Source of the DNA: Nannocystis bainbridge
GTDB lineage: Bacteria; Myxococcota_A; Polyangia; Nannocystales; Nannocystaceae
DNA: 64,000 nucleotides
Direction of reading: 5' to 3'
Assembly (NCBI RefSeq): GCF_028368995.1
Contig: NZ_JAQNDL010000001.1
Location: 496,001 to 560,000, forward strand
Both the position numbers and the translations under genes were made by a program. Positions 8,786 to 17,605 of this stretch are shown one piece after another. The notes under the pieces were generated by a model, which saw nothing but the letters and a program-made list of their open reading frames with translations, did no database searches and was not told the origin of the DNA. How positions within the stretch are numbered: position 1 is the stretch's first letter; each line of letters starts with the position of its first letter.

Positions 8786-9934
8786 TCACTGCGGGCAGTA
8801 GAAGGTGACCCGGTAGCGAGTGCCCGCCGGGCACGACCAGTTGCCGATCCCGTCGTCGTACGCGTACGAGTACACCTGCTTGCATTTGTCGTGGATGAGC
8901 CCGACGTACTGGGTATCGACCACGGGGCCCTGGCGGCACTCCTCGACGTCGATCGGCGGCGTCGGGCAGCAGTAGTATTCCGCCTCCGCGGCGGCCGGGG
9001 CGTAGATCGGCGCGTTGTCCCAATTGACATAGGTGAGCTTGCCGCACGGCGAGTAGCAGCCGGCAGGCTCCTGCGTGGTCGGGTGAGCGGCGCGCAGGTC
9101 GACGGCGGACAGCGCGGGGAATTGCTGGTCCGTCGAGATGTCCTCGCCGCTCGGGCAGTCGGACATGCGCAGCTCGCTGCAATCGATCGCCCCGCCTTCG
9201 GGGCCGCCCGGGCAGTCGTCGAGCAATTCGACCTCGTACGGGACGGTGTAGCCGTCGACCATGCTGGTGTCCCAGCCGTCGCTCGCGGGCAGCTTCATGC
9301 CGGGCGCGGACGGGTTGTCTTGACAGTCGGCCGGCGCGACACCCGGCAGGCAACCGAAGGTGCCCTCGAACTTGGAGTCGATCGGCGGCGCGCAGCCCTC
9401 GGCGGGGCAATTGAAGCCCTGCTCCGCCGGGCCACCGCTCTGGCCGATGGCGCAGCCGTTGCCGGTGTCGTCGCAGCCGAGGCCGGGCCAGAAGCGGGTC
9501 GCGGCCAGGCCGATGTCGGGGATCGGGTAATCGACGTAGTCGCCCTGCGCGGCGAGGAGGATCTGGTTGGCGGCGTCGAGGTTGCCGCCGCCCGCGCCCA
9601 CCTGGGACAGCACCCACATCGGCTGATCGCAGCCGTTGACGACCCGCAGGCGCGCCGTCTGCTCGGGCTCGGGCTCGCCGGTGGTCTCGCTCGTGCTCGT
9701 GGGCCCGGTGCTGGAGCTCGTGCTGGTGGTCCCGGGGCCGGTGCTCGTGGTGGGCTCCGGCTCGCCGGTGGCCTCGCTGGTGGTCTCGCTCGCGGTCGAG
9801 GTCGGACCGCTCGAGCTCGTGGTCTGCGGTCCGGGCTCCGTCTCGCCGCCGGTCTCGCTCGCGTTCGAGGTCTGGGTGCCCGGGCTCCCGCAGCCGAGGA
9901 CGAGCGCGAAGATGAACAACAAATCGGACCGCAT
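8786..9934 (-). CDS. Lipoprotein with thaumatin-like domain
   Basis: 382 residues. The signal peptide has lipobox LVLGC (Cys15), followed by a ~75-residue Thr/Ser/Glu/Pro linker typical of Nannocystaceae surface lipoproteins. From about residue 95 the protein follows the thaumatin/PR-5 pattern: VVNGCDQPMWV, then RFWPGLGCDDTGNGC, then SKFEGTFG, then VDGYTVPYEV, then DLR, CYSPC and YCC. It closes with KCKQVYSYAYDD and SCPAGTRYRVTFYC. The domain holds many Cys residues suited to the family's disulphide core. Thaumatin-like proteins bind or hydrolyse glucans, or inhibit enzymes. A predatory or wall-glucan role is inferred only. Confidence 0.85.
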   Translation of the reverse strand: MRSDLLFIFALVLGCGSPGTQTSNASETGGETEPGPQTTSSSGPTSTASETTSEATGEPEPTTSTGPGTTSTSSSTGPTSTSETTGEPEPEQTARLRVVNGCDQPMWVLSQVGAGGGNLDAANQILLAAQGDYVDYPIPDIGLAATRFWPGLGCDDTGNGCAIGQSGGPAEQGFNCPAEGCAPPIDSKFEGTFGCLPGVAPADCQDNPSAPGMKLPASDGWDTSMVDGYTVPYEVELLDDCPGGPEGGAIDCSELRMSDCPSGEDISTDQQFPALSAVDLRAAHPTTQEPAGCYSPCGKLTYVNWDNAPIYAPAAAEAEYYCCPTPPIDVEECRQGPVVDTQYVGLIHDKCKQVYSYAYDDGIGNWSCPAGTRYRVTFYCPQ

Positions 9935-10118
9935 GGGTCACGCTAACACGCACGACCGATGGCGAGAAGCCGCATGGGCGAATGGCGAAATCGCTACCGG
10001 ACCCAGGCGGACGGGCCGGCACCGATGGGACAATCACGCGATTCTCGACTATGGTGATTGCCCGGTCCCCACCCTCGCGGCCCGCGAGCCGCTCGTGGCA
10101 GCGACCCGGCGAATGGGC

Positions 10119-11234
10119 TCAGCCCAGGCACCAATCGCCCAGCGGGGCCATGTGTGCGATCCAGGTCGGGTCGGCGGCCCGGAGGCGCAAGGTCCGGCGG
10201 ACCCCGCCGAACCGCGAGAGCTCGGCCCCGGGGACGATCCGCGCGGCCGCTTCGCTGAACTCCCACCATTCATCCTCGCTCGCGGGCTCCCGCCGCGGGC
10301 GCGACACCTCGGCGAGCCGGTCCAGCGCTGCCGCGCGCGCGTGCTGCTCGACCGCGGCGACCAGCGCCGGCGTCGCGCGCGGCCCCTTGCTGGCGACCAT
10401 CCATCGGGCCTCGGTCGACACCGCGGTGACGTGGTATTCGGCGCCGAGGCTGCGGGCCGCGACCGCGCCGTAGGAGCGCCAGTTGTTGTGATAGGGCTGG
10501 CCCCACCCGCCCGCATTGCCGTATGCGCCCGCCGAGCACTCGAGCGAATTGTTGGCGGCCTCGTTGCCGGAGCCGACGGTGATCGAGTCGCCGATGAACG
10601 CCATGCGTCGGGCCGGCCGCGGCGGCGGCTCGTCGAGCTCGCCCTCGAATTCGAAGCCCTTGAACTTGCACCACCCGAGCGCCGACTCGGTCCGCTTGAC
10701 CAGCGTGATCGTGTGCGTCGTGTTCGCCAGGCCGGTGGCGACGACGTAGCGGGTCACGCCCTTCTCGGGGGCGAGCTTCATCACCGCGGCGCCGTCGACG
10801 ACGACCTCGTAGAAGTTGCGATTTACGTCCCAGACGAACTGGTCCTCGAGGTGCACCGCCGCCGACACGCCGCGAAAGCGCGCCGTGACGTACACGCCGG
10901 GCGCCGAGAAGGTCGCGCTCGCCAGATCGCCGAAATCGATCCGGCCGGTGTAATGGATCCGCGGATCGTCCGCCGGGTAGACCTTCGGGCTGAGATCGTC
11001 CGCCGGGCCGCCCGTGGTGTCGTCGGGCTCGCCGGTGGTCGCGGCGTCGGTGGTCGCGGCGTCGGTGGTCGCAGCGTCGGTGGTCGCGGGGGATGTGCTC
11101 ACTTCGGTCGCGGCGCCGGTGGTCGAAGTCACTGCCCCGGTGCTCGGGCCGGCGCTGGCGAGTGGGTCGTCACCCGTGCAACCGACGAGGAGCCCGAGGA
11201 ACAGCGTGCAGACGCAAAGGCGCAGGACCGGCAC
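10119..11234 (-). CDS. CE2-type SGNH esterase-like lipoprotein with non-homologous C-terminal tail
   Basis: 371 residues. Lipobox LLVGC (Cys19) is followed by a linker with TTDAATTDAATTDAATTGE repeats. A jelly-roll N-domain (about 80-200, with IHYTGRIDF, GVYVTARFRG and THTITLVKRTE) and the start of an SGNH hydrolase (FIGDSITVGSGNEA, Ser217) match carbohydrate esterase family 2. After YHVTAVS (residue ~273, near base 10415) similarity to the family stops. The remaining ~98 Arg/Ala-rich residues do not supply the usual catalytic Asp-x-x-His. This looks like a truncation, rearrangement or frameshift, so the product may be inactive as an esterase though still able to bind sugars. Confidence 0.75.
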   Translation of the reverse strand: MPVLRLCVCTLFLGLLVGCTGDDPLASAGPSTGAVTSTTGAATEVSTSPATTDAATTDAATTDAATTGEPDDTTGGPADDLSPKVYPADDPRIHYTGRIDFGDLASATFSAPGVYVTARFRGVSAAVHLEDQFVWDVNRNFYEVVVDGAAVMKLAPEKGVTRYVVATGLANTTHTITLVKRTESALGWCKFKGFEFEGELDEPPPRPARRMAFIGDSITVGSGNEAANNSLECSAGAYGNAGGWGQPYHNNWRSYGAVAARSLGAEYHVTAVSTEARWMVASKGPRATPALVAAVEQHARAAALDRLAEVSRPRREPASEDEWWEFSEAAARIVPGAELSRFGGVRRTLRLRAADPTWIAHMAPLGDWCLG

Positions 11235-11307
11235 CGCGCGAGTCTACGAGCCTCGGCGGACCGCAGGCGCACCGCCGGCCTCCGTGGTACTCGTGACTTC
11301 GAGCGCC

Positions 11308-11847
11308 ATGAACGACGATATCTCCAGACTACGCGCGTTGCGCGACGCAGCCCGGCACGCGGAGCACCTCGCGGCCGCGCGCAGCCTGGTCGCCCAGCGG
11401 CCGGACGATCCGCGGGCCCACGTCGAGGCGGCCTACGGCCTCGACCGCGCGGGCGAGGAGCAGCGCGCGATCGTGCATTACGAGGCGGCGCTGAACCTCG
11501 GGGTGCCGGAGGAAGAGCGGCGCCCGTTCACCGTCGGCCTCGGCTCGACGCTGCGAAACGTCGGTCGCCACGCCGACTCCGTCGCTGTGTTCGCCCGGGC
11601 GGTCGCGGAAGACCCGGGTTATCCGCCGTTCGTCGCCTTCCTCGCGCTGGCCCTCGACTCCGCGGGCCGCGGCGCCGGAGCGCTGGCGACGATGCTCCAG
11701 TGCGCCCTCGAGGCCGCGCGCCCCGGCGCGTTCGACGGCTACGAGCGGGCCCTGTCCGGCTATCAGCGCGACCTCGCCGGTCGCCCGGCAAACCCGCCCG
11801 AATCCGGCGCAGAGACGCGCGAAGGCCAGAAACGCGCGCCCTCCTGA
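11308..11847 (+). CDS. Tetratricopeptide-repeat protein (TPR_5 type)
   Basis: 179 residues from ATG 11308. The sequence is built of TPR-like helix pairs: LRDAARHAEHLAAARSLVAQ, then a unit with AHVEAAYGLDRAGEEQRAIVHYEAAL, then GLGSTLRNVGRHADSVAVFARAV, then AFLALALDSAGR. Order, length and the GLGSTLRN core match the small soluble TPR family found in many bacteria, whose role is presumably protein-protein interaction. The C-terminal ~20 residues are polar and disordered. It starts 73 bp upstream of the divergent esterase-like gene's start. Confidence 0.8.
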   Translation: MNDDISRLRALRDAARHAEHLAAARSLVAQRPDDPRAHVEAAYGLDRAGEEQRAIVHYEAALNLGVPEEERRPFTVGLGSTLRNVGRHADSVAVFARAVAEDPGYPPFVAFLALALDSAGRGAGALATMLQCALEAARPGAFDGYERALSGYQRDLAGRPANPPESGAETREGQKRAPS

Positions 11848-12143
11848 ACCACGAGCGCGCGGGCGGCACATCGCCGCCGGCGTGCGAGCAGGGCCCCGCA
11901 GAGGCACTTCCGAAGTCCATGTCGGCCCCCGCAGCCTGGGGACCTCGATGAAGAATTGCCCATCCTCGCGGGCTCGCCCGGGGACCGTGCGGCCACCGTT
12001 GAAATTGGGATGTGCCTGGGCCCAGGATCTGCGAGCGAGCGTCGACAGCACCGGTCGGTCGTCGCTCCGCATGCAGGGAGATCGGGCTGTGGACGCCTCG
12101 ACGCGGGGGCGCTATCAGTTCGCCGAGCAGGAGGGACACCGCG

Positions 12144-12959
12144 ATGAAGCCAGACCCACGGACGCGAAACCACGTGCAGACGATGGGCTCCGGCACCCGG
12201 CCGATGCTGTTCGCGCACGGGTTCGGCTGCGACCAGAGCATGTGGCGTTATGTGGCGCCGTCCTTCGAGCGCGACCATCGCGTCGTGCTCTTCGATCACG
12301 TCGGAGCCGGTGGCTCCGATCCGCGGGCGTACGACCGCGACAAGTACGGCACGCTCGCCGGCTACGCCGAGGACGTGCTCGACATCTGCCGGGCGCTCGA
12401 CCTTCACGATGTCGTGTTCGTGGGTCACTCCGTCAGCGCCATGATCGGTGTGCTCGCCGCGGTGGCCGCCCCCGAGCGCTTCTCGCGGCTGATCCTGGTC
12501 GCGCCGTCACCCCGCTACATCCACGACGACGGCTACGTCGGCGCCTTCGCGCAGAGTGACATCGAGGAGCTGCTGGAGCTGCTCGACAGCAACTTCATGG
12601 CCTGGTCGAGCCTGCTCGCGCCGCAGATCATGGGCAATCCGGACCGACCGGAGCTGGGCGAGGAGCTGACCCGCAGCTTCTGCCGCACCGACCCCGACAT
12701 CGCCCGGCATTTCGCGCGGGTCACCTTTCTCTCGGACAACCGCGGCGACCTTCACAAGGTGCGAGTGCCGTCGCTCATCCTGCAATGCGCCGAGGATGCG
12801 ATCGCGCCGGAGGCGGTGGGTGAATACTTGCATCACCAGCTTGCGAACAGCCATCTCGTCCGCATGAAGGCGACCGGCCATTGTCCCAACCTGAGCGCGC
12901 CGGAGGAGACCGTCGCGGCGATCCGCGAATTCTTGAAATCCACCGACGTCGAGGCCTGA
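12144..12959 (+). CDS. rsbQ: RsbQ-type alpha/beta hydrolase
   Basis: 271 residues, close to the 269 of Bacillus subtilis RsbQ. The nucleophile elbow is GHSVSAMIG with Ser96, and the other triad residues are Asp218 (AEDAIAP) and His246 (ATGHCPN), nearly the same positions as in B. subtilis. N-terminal landmarks such as LFAHGFGCDQSMWRYVAPSF and LFDHVGAGGSDP are also family-typical. In Bacillus, RsbQ acts with the PAS phosphatase RsbP in energy-stress signalling, probably supplying a small hydrophobic ligand to the PAS domain. Here it precedes a PAS-kinase gene by 3 bp. The ATG has an AGGAGGG ribosome-binding site at good spacing. Confidence 0.92.
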   Translation: MKPDPRTRNHVQTMGSGTRPMLFAHGFGCDQSMWRYVAPSFERDHRVVLFDHVGAGGSDPRAYDRDKYGTLAGYAEDVLDICRALDLHDVVFVGHSVSAMIGVLAAVAAPERFSRLILVAPSPRYIHDDGYVGAFAQSDIEELLELLDSNFMAWSSLLAPQIMGNPDRPELGEELTRSFCRTDPDIARHFARVTFLSDNRGDLHKVRVPSLILQCAEDAIAPEAVGEYLHHQLANSHLVRMKATGHCPNLSAPEETVAAIREFLKSTDVEA

Positions 12960-12962
12960 GCC

Positions 12963-14759
12963 ATGTCCGCGCCATACGTCCGCGACGACGACCCCGAGCA
13001 GATCTACGAGGACGCTCCGTGCGGGTATGTCTCGACGCGCCCCGACGGCGTCATCGTCCGCGCCAACCGGACCTTCCTGACGCTGACCGGCTTTCACGCC
13101 GACGAGCTGACCGACAAGCGGCGCTTCTCGACGCTGCTCACCAAACCCGGCGCCCTGCTCTACGAGACCCACTGCGCGCCGCTCCTGCGGCTGCGTGGGT
13201 CGGTCAGCGAGATCGCCCTCGACGTCGTCGGCCGCGACGGCGAGCCGCTGCCGGTGCTGCTGAACGCGCGGGTCAAGTGTGACAGCCACGGAGCGCCGGA
13301 GCTGCTGCGCATCGCCCTGCTCAGCGCGCCGACCCGCCGCAAGTACGAGCGCGAGCTGAAGCAGGCGCGAGAGCAGGCCGAGGCCGCCACCGACGAGGTG
13401 CGCCGGCACCGGGCCCTGGCCGAGCGCCAGCTGGCCGAGCTGCACACCCTGCTGGAGGCCGTGGGGCGCCTGGCCGCCGGCGACCTCGAGACGCCGATCG
13501 CGGCCGCGCCGTGTCAGGCCGAGCTGGCCGCCGCGCTCGAGCGGATGCGCCAGGACGTCCACCGCCAGTTCCACGCGCTGATCGAGCGCAACGTCGAGGT
13601 CGAGCAGCTCAACGCCGAGCTGCGCCACCAGATCGAGCAGCGTTCGCTGCTGATGATCGAGTTGAGCATGAACGCCGCGGCGTCGAGCCCTGGCCTGCGC
13701 CTGGCCGAGGAGCAGCCGCACCTGGTCGAGGGCACCATCCTCGACCGGCGCTATCGCATCGTCGGCGTCTGCGGCCGCGGCGCCATGGGCACGGTCTACG
13801 AGGCCGAGCGGCTCCTGGACGGCCGCCGCTTCGCCGCCAAGGTCCTGGCCGTCAAGCCCGACTTCCGGGCGCTGGTCCGCTTCGCCCGCGAGGCGCAGCT
13901 GCTGGCGCGCCTGCGTCACCCGAACCTGCTCACCATCGTCGACGTCAACGTGACGGCCGATCGCACCGCCTACATCATCATGGAGCTGGTCCGCGGCGCG
14001 ACGCTGGCCGATCACCGGCGCCACTACGGCGACGCCGGGTTCATGCTGCCCATCCTGCACCAGATCGCGGATGTCCTGGCCGCGGTCCACGACGCCGGCG
14101 TCATCCACCGCGATCTCAAGCCGAGCAACGTGCTGATCGAGGGCGACGAGGGCGCGCCGCGGCGCGTCAAGCTGGTCGACTTCGGGGTGTCGCGCCTGCT
14201 CGCGGGCCCCTCCGAGACCATCGAGCCGCCATTGAGCCCCGGGCCCGGCGAGCAGGCCGACGCGCTGTTCAGCGCGCTCTCGTCGAACCTGCGTGACAGG
14301 GCCCACGCGCCGACGTTCAGCCCGACACCGTTTCTCAGGACGCCGGACGACTCGACCACCGGCTCGCCGGGCTCGGTCGACGAGTCTCGCTCGCCCAGCG
14401 AGCTGACGCAGGTCGGAGCGATCCTCGGCACGCCGCTCTACATGGCCCCGGAGCTGGCCTGGGGCGCCAAGCTCGCGCTCCCGTCCTCCGATGTCTTCAG
14501 CTTCGGCGTCGCGGCCCACGAGGTCCTGACCGGGATCGCGCCCTTCGACGAGCCGCCGCTGATCCTCGCGGCGCGCGGCCCGGGCCGCCTGACGTTCATC
14601 CCGCTCGGATTGCAGAGCCGGGGCCTCTCCTCCGCGCTCGCGCGCACCCTCGACCGCTGCCTCTGCGAAGACGCCGCGCTCCGGCCCAGCGCCAGGGAGC
14701 TCGCCGACGCCTTCGCGCTCGCGCTGCGAACGACAGCGACGGCGAGCCCCGGACCGTGA
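12963..14759 (+). CDS. PAS-HAMP-like-Ser/Thr protein kinase, partner of RsbQ
   Basis: 598 residues. A PAS domain spans about residues 13-105 (YEDAPCGYVSTRPDGVIVRANRTFL, of the kind found in RsbP-like phosphatases). A coiled coil (about 120-160) and a HAMP-like segment (about 160-200, LLEAVGRLAAGDLETPI) follow. The Hanks kinase domain starts near 265: glycine loop CGRGAMGTVYE at 271, Lys293, HRDLKPSN with Asp384, DFG at 406 and APE ending at 497. An unusually long Ser/Thr/Pro-rich activation segment of ~90 residues separates DFG and APE. No transmembrane segment is evident. Placement 3 bp after rsbQ implies that the hydrolase product controls this kinase through the PAS domain. Confidence 0.92.
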   Translation: MSAPYVRDDDPEQIYEDAPCGYVSTRPDGVIVRANRTFLTLTGFHADELTDKRRFSTLLTKPGALLYETHCAPLLRLRGSVSEIALDVVGRDGEPLPVLLNARVKCDSHGAPELLRIALLSAPTRRKYERELKQAREQAEAATDEVRRHRALAERQLAELHTLLEAVGRLAAGDLETPIAAAPCQAELAAALERMRQDVHRQFHALIERNVEVEQLNAELRHQIEQRSLLMIELSMNAAASSPGLRLAEEQPHLVEGTILDRRYRIVGVCGRGAMGTVYEAERLLDGRRFAAKVLAVKPDFRALVRFAREAQLLARLRHPNLLTIVDVNVTADRTAYIIMELVRGATLADHRRHYGDAGFMLPILHQIADVLAAVHDAGVIHRDLKPSNVLIEGDEGAPRRVKLVDFGVSRLLAGPSETIEPPLSPGPGEQADALFSALSSNLRDRAHAPTFSPTPFLRTPDDSTTGSPGSVDESRSPSELTQVGAILGTPLYMAPELAWGAKLALPSSDVFSFGVAAHEVLTGIAPFDEPPLILAARGPGRLTFIPLGLQSRGLSSALARTLDRCLCEDAALRPSARELADAFALALRTTATASPGP

Positions 14760-14785
14760 CGCCGCTTCGCCGCCCTGCGGGTCAC
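14756..14785. terminator. Short hairpin spanning both stop codons of convergent genes
   Basis: GTGAC (14756-14760) and GTCAC (14781-14785) flank a GC-rich loop with a further partial GCCGC/GCGG pairing. The arms overlap the stop codons of the PAS-kinase and the SGNH hydrolase, whose ends are only 22 bp apart. It is a weak but well-placed candidate terminator. Confidence 0.35.
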
Positions 14786-15390
14786 GGCTGCGAATGCACC
14801 GCGGCGAAGGTCGGCCAGATCGTCTCGAACCACGCCGCGTGGCCGGCCGCGGACGGATGAAAGCCGTCAGCCGCGAAGTACTCGGCGTGCTCGTCGAGGC
14901 GGTGCGCGCCGAACAGGTCGACGAGCGCGTAGCTGTGGTCGATCGCCAGCCGGCGGACACGCTCGTTGTAGGCGACGATCCGCTCCTCGATCTGCGCGCG
15001 GCCGATCCCGAGGAAGCGCTCGGCGAGCGCCGCGGCTGGCGCATGGGACATGTTGGGCAGCGTGCCGATCACCACCGGGCAGCGGGCGCGGTCGAGGCGA
15101 TCGGCGATCGCCTCGAGGTTGCGACCGTAGTGCGAGGGGGTCACGCCGCGCCAGAGATCGTTGCCGCCGATGAACAGCGAGAGCACGGTCGGCCGCGCGA
15201 GCACGGCGGCGTTGACCTGCTCGGCGCGCAACGCCTCGGCGGTGGCGCCGTTGCGCGCGAGGTTCAGCAGCCGCGCCGCGGGGTCTCGCTGCTGCAGGCG
15301 CGCGTACATGCGGTCGACATAACCTGCGCCGGCGGGCACGCCGAAGCCCGCGCCTGCCGAGTCCCCGAGAGCGACGTAGTGGATGGCCAC
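14782..15390 (-). CDS. SGNH/GDSL-family hydrolase
   Basis: 202 residues from GTG 15390; a TTG at 15426 would add 12 unremarkable residues. All four SGNH blocks are visible: GDSAG near the N-terminus (nucleophile Ser), the oxyanion Gly in RNGAT, FIGGNDLW (Asn), and DGFHPSAAGH near the C-terminus (catalytic Asp and His). There is no signal peptide, so the enzyme is probably cytoplasmic. Substrates of the family are lipid, acyl-CoA or carbohydrate esters; none is indicated here. It lies 52 bp downstream of the beta-helix lipoprotein gene on the same strand. Confidence 0.88.
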   Translation of the reverse strand: MAIHYVALGDSAGAGFGVPAGAGYVDRMYARLQQRDPAARLLNLARNGATAEALRAEQVNAAVLARPTVLSLFIGGNDLWRGVTPSHYGRNLEAIADRLDRARCPVVIGTLPNMSHAPAAALAERFLGIGRAQIEERIVAYNERVRRLAIDHSYALVDLFGAHRLDEHAEYFAADGFHPSAAGHAAWFETIWPTFAAVHSQP

Positions 15391-15442
15391 GAGACCCCAG
15401 GGTAGGTCGTCGCGGCCGAGGTGCAAGCGGTCGCCCCGCGAC

Positions 15443-16825
15443 TCATCGCTCGTAGGGGCCGACGTCCGGCGCCGCGCCCTTCGGGCGGGCCTTGCCCTCG
15501 AAATCGATGGCCGGGGCGTGCTCGGGGCTGCCGGCGTCGATCATCGGGCTCATCGGGCCGAGGTGGAAATCTCCGCCGGGGTCGAGCGCATACCCGACGA
15601 GCTGCGGATCGTCCGTGGTGGCGTTGTCGCCGCTCGGCTCGGTCAGGTAGAAATTGTTGTTGGCGATCAGGTGATTCGGCCCGTCGTACAGCTGGATCCC
15701 GTTGCGGTCGTCGTACAGGATGTTGTTCGTCACGTAATAATCGGTGAACTCGCAGGTGATCTGGCCGCACGGCGAGTCGCCGTTGCCGAGCACGATCCCG
15801 TTGGTGTTCGAGGTCAGGTTGTTGGAGACGGTCACGTAATTGGCGTTGTGCCAGCCGTGGATGCCCCAGCCCGAGACGTTGTAGACGATGTTGTTGTAGA
15901 CCTTCGCGTGCGGGTGCGAGACGTAGATGCCCTGGACGAACCCGGCGTTTTCGCCGGGGTTGCCGATGTCGTGCACGAAGTTGTTGAAGATCTCGACGTC
16001 CTCGCCCTGATACGGCTTGTCGGCCACCCAGCCGGCCGAGAGGATGCCCGCGCCGCCGCTGCCGCCGCGGGTCTTGGCGACGAAACCATAGACGTGATTG
16101 TTGAAGATCCGGCAGTGGTTGGCGAGCTTGCCGTCGCCGTTGGAGATGCCGAGGCCGACGCTCTCCTCGGTGGTGGTGACCTCGAAGCCGTCGATGTCGA
16201 CGTAGTCGCCGACGTTCTGCAGCGGGATGGTGGGCGCGGTTACCCTGGCCTGCCAGCGCTCGACCGAGACGTAGTGAATGCGCGCGTCCGCGGTCCCGTG
16301 GGCGGTGTTCTTGAAGGCGCCGTAGTCGCCGGGGTACACGCACACGGTGTCGCCCGCGGCGACGATGCCGGTGGCCGCCTTGATGGTGGCGAGCGCCTGG
16401 TCCTTGGCCGCGCCGGAGTTGCCGTCCTTGCCGGTGAACTGGTCGACGAAGAGGGTGCAGAGGCGCTCGTCGAAGGTGGTCGACGGCGGCTCCTCTTCGC
16501 CGTCCGAGGTCGTGCTGCCGCTGTCGCTGGTGCTGTCCGGGTCGCCGGTCGTGGTGCCGGTGGTGCCGGTGGTGCCGGTGACGCCGTCGCTGGTGGAGGA
16601 GGTCGGGCCGGCGGTGCCGCCGTCGCCGCTGGTGGTCGTCGGCGAGAGGCTGTCGTCGCCCGTGCTGCTGCCGGTGGCGGCGGTGTCCGTCTCGCCGTCG
16701 CCGGTGCTGCTGCCACCGGTGCTGCCGCCTTCGGTGCTGCCCGGCGAGGACGCGCACGCGAGCAGCGTCGCGCCGAGCATGCAGGTGCAGATCCGCGTAT
16801 GGCTCTTTCGGTCCAGCAATGACAT
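15443..16825 (-). CDS. Lipoprotein with right-handed parallel beta-helix
   Basis: 460 residues. Lipobox LLAC with Cys24 is followed by a ~95-residue Thr/Ser/Gly/Asp linker with runs such as TGTTGTTGTTTGDPDSTS. The body starts with a DUF1565-like segment (FVDQFTGKDGNSGAAKDQALATIKAAT, then GDTVCVYPGDYG). It continues as Asn-rich beta-helix coils with repeated N-N and V-x-N-N ladders (CRIFNNHVYGF, VEIFNNFVHDIG, KVYNNIVYNVSG, YVTNNILYDD, LIANNNFYLTE). It ends with PMIDAGSPEHAPAIDFEGKARP, a common end of choice-of-anchor polysaccharide-related proteins. Cell-surface polysaccharide binding or lyase activity is plausible; no catalytic residues can be assigned. Confidence 0.88.
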   Translation of the reverse strand: MSLLDRKSHTRICTCMLGATLLACASSPGSTEGGSTGGSSTGDGETDTAATGSSTGDDSLSPTTTSGDGGTAGPTSSTSDGVTGTTGTTGTTTGDPDSTSDSGSTTSDGEEEPPSTTFDERLCTLFVDQFTGKDGNSGAAKDQALATIKAATGIVAAGDTVCVYPGDYGAFKNTAHGTADARIHYVSVERWQARVTAPTIPLQNVGDYVDIDGFEVTTTEESVGLGISNGDGKLANHCRIFNNHVYGFVAKTRGGSGGAGILSAGWVADKPYQGEDVEIFNNFVHDIGNPGENAGFVQGIYVSHPHAKVYNNIVYNVSGWGIHGWHNANYVTVSNNLTSNTNGIVLGNGDSPCGQITCEFTDYYVTNNILYDDRNGIQLYDGPNHLIANNNFYLTEPSGDNATTDDPQLVGYALDPGGDFHLGPMSPMIDAGSPEHAPAIDFEGKARPKGAAPDVGPYER

Positions 16826-17605
16826 GGCGGCGGGAAACTATGGAGGCGGCGGATCGATGTCAATATCCAATCGCCATGGGTGCCACAGTCCGCAACAATG
16901 CTCGTACTGTCGTTTGGGAGCAACGCGCGACAGGATGGGCCCGGTGACCCCATTGTCCCACGCGTCGCCGGGGAGAGGGCGCTGAACGAGGATTCGTGGA
17001 TGGGTCGAACTGACAAACGAGGATCGCATGCGCGGAGAACAGGCGCATCGACGAATCGCAAAAGTCCACCCGAGTGTCCCCCTGAGGGATCGACCGATCA
17101 CCCGCGATCGACGCATGGGCGCGAGTCCGTCATGCCCCATTTCGCCCGGCGGTGCGGTCCTCATGTGAACGAAGGCTCCCCCTGCGGAGGTCGCACGGGG
17201 CGGGCCCGGTTCGCGGCGAGCGATCGCCACGGCGCCCGAGCGAGCATCGAGGCGCGGCCAGGGGTGATGGTTCGCGGCCCAGGCACCCGGCGGGCGGCTC
17301 ATGAAATGACAGCACCCATTGTCGGTAGCCGGACATCCTCGTCATGCGCAGCTCGAACGACACGACGTCGAGCGCCTCGCTGGTGTCCAACTCCACAAAC
17401 TCCAGCTCGCGCGATGCGGCCTGCTCACCGTGGGACGAGCGACGCCCCGGCGTGCTCGAGCTCTCGCCGGGCACGCATGCGGCTGGTCATCGAGTTCTTC
17501 TCAACCCCGACTTTTGCCGCGCAGCCGGCGGTGCTTGCGCATGCAAGAGAATGCCGTGTGATGCGCGAGCCGGTGCGCTACTCTCCCGGGCGGAGAGCGA
17601 ACACC
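16826..17605. other. Intergenic region, 780 bp, without a supported gene
   Basis: Frames here have Arg/Ser/Pro-rich translations typical of non-coding GC-rich DNA and none has a convincing start. The region includes the upstream zone of the beta-helix lipoprotein gene (AT-richer around 16830-16920) and the first copy of a 35-bp repeat (17294-17328). Confidence 0.5.
17294..17328. repeat. 35-bp interspersed repeat, copy 1
   Basis: The core CATGAAATGACAGCACCC (17300-17317) continues into ATTGTCGGTAG. It matches 18108-18142 with only two mismatches (CTC/CCC and CGG/CCG). Neither copy is in a gene. The two flank the small gene at 17606 and a decayed SDR duplicate. Confidence 0.6.

Noticed and set aside
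12507..15044. An 845-residue reverse-strand frame across the rsbQ and PAS-kinase genes
   Set aside because: It is an antisense shadow of two well-supported genes, with low-complexity Gln/Arg/Asp composition.
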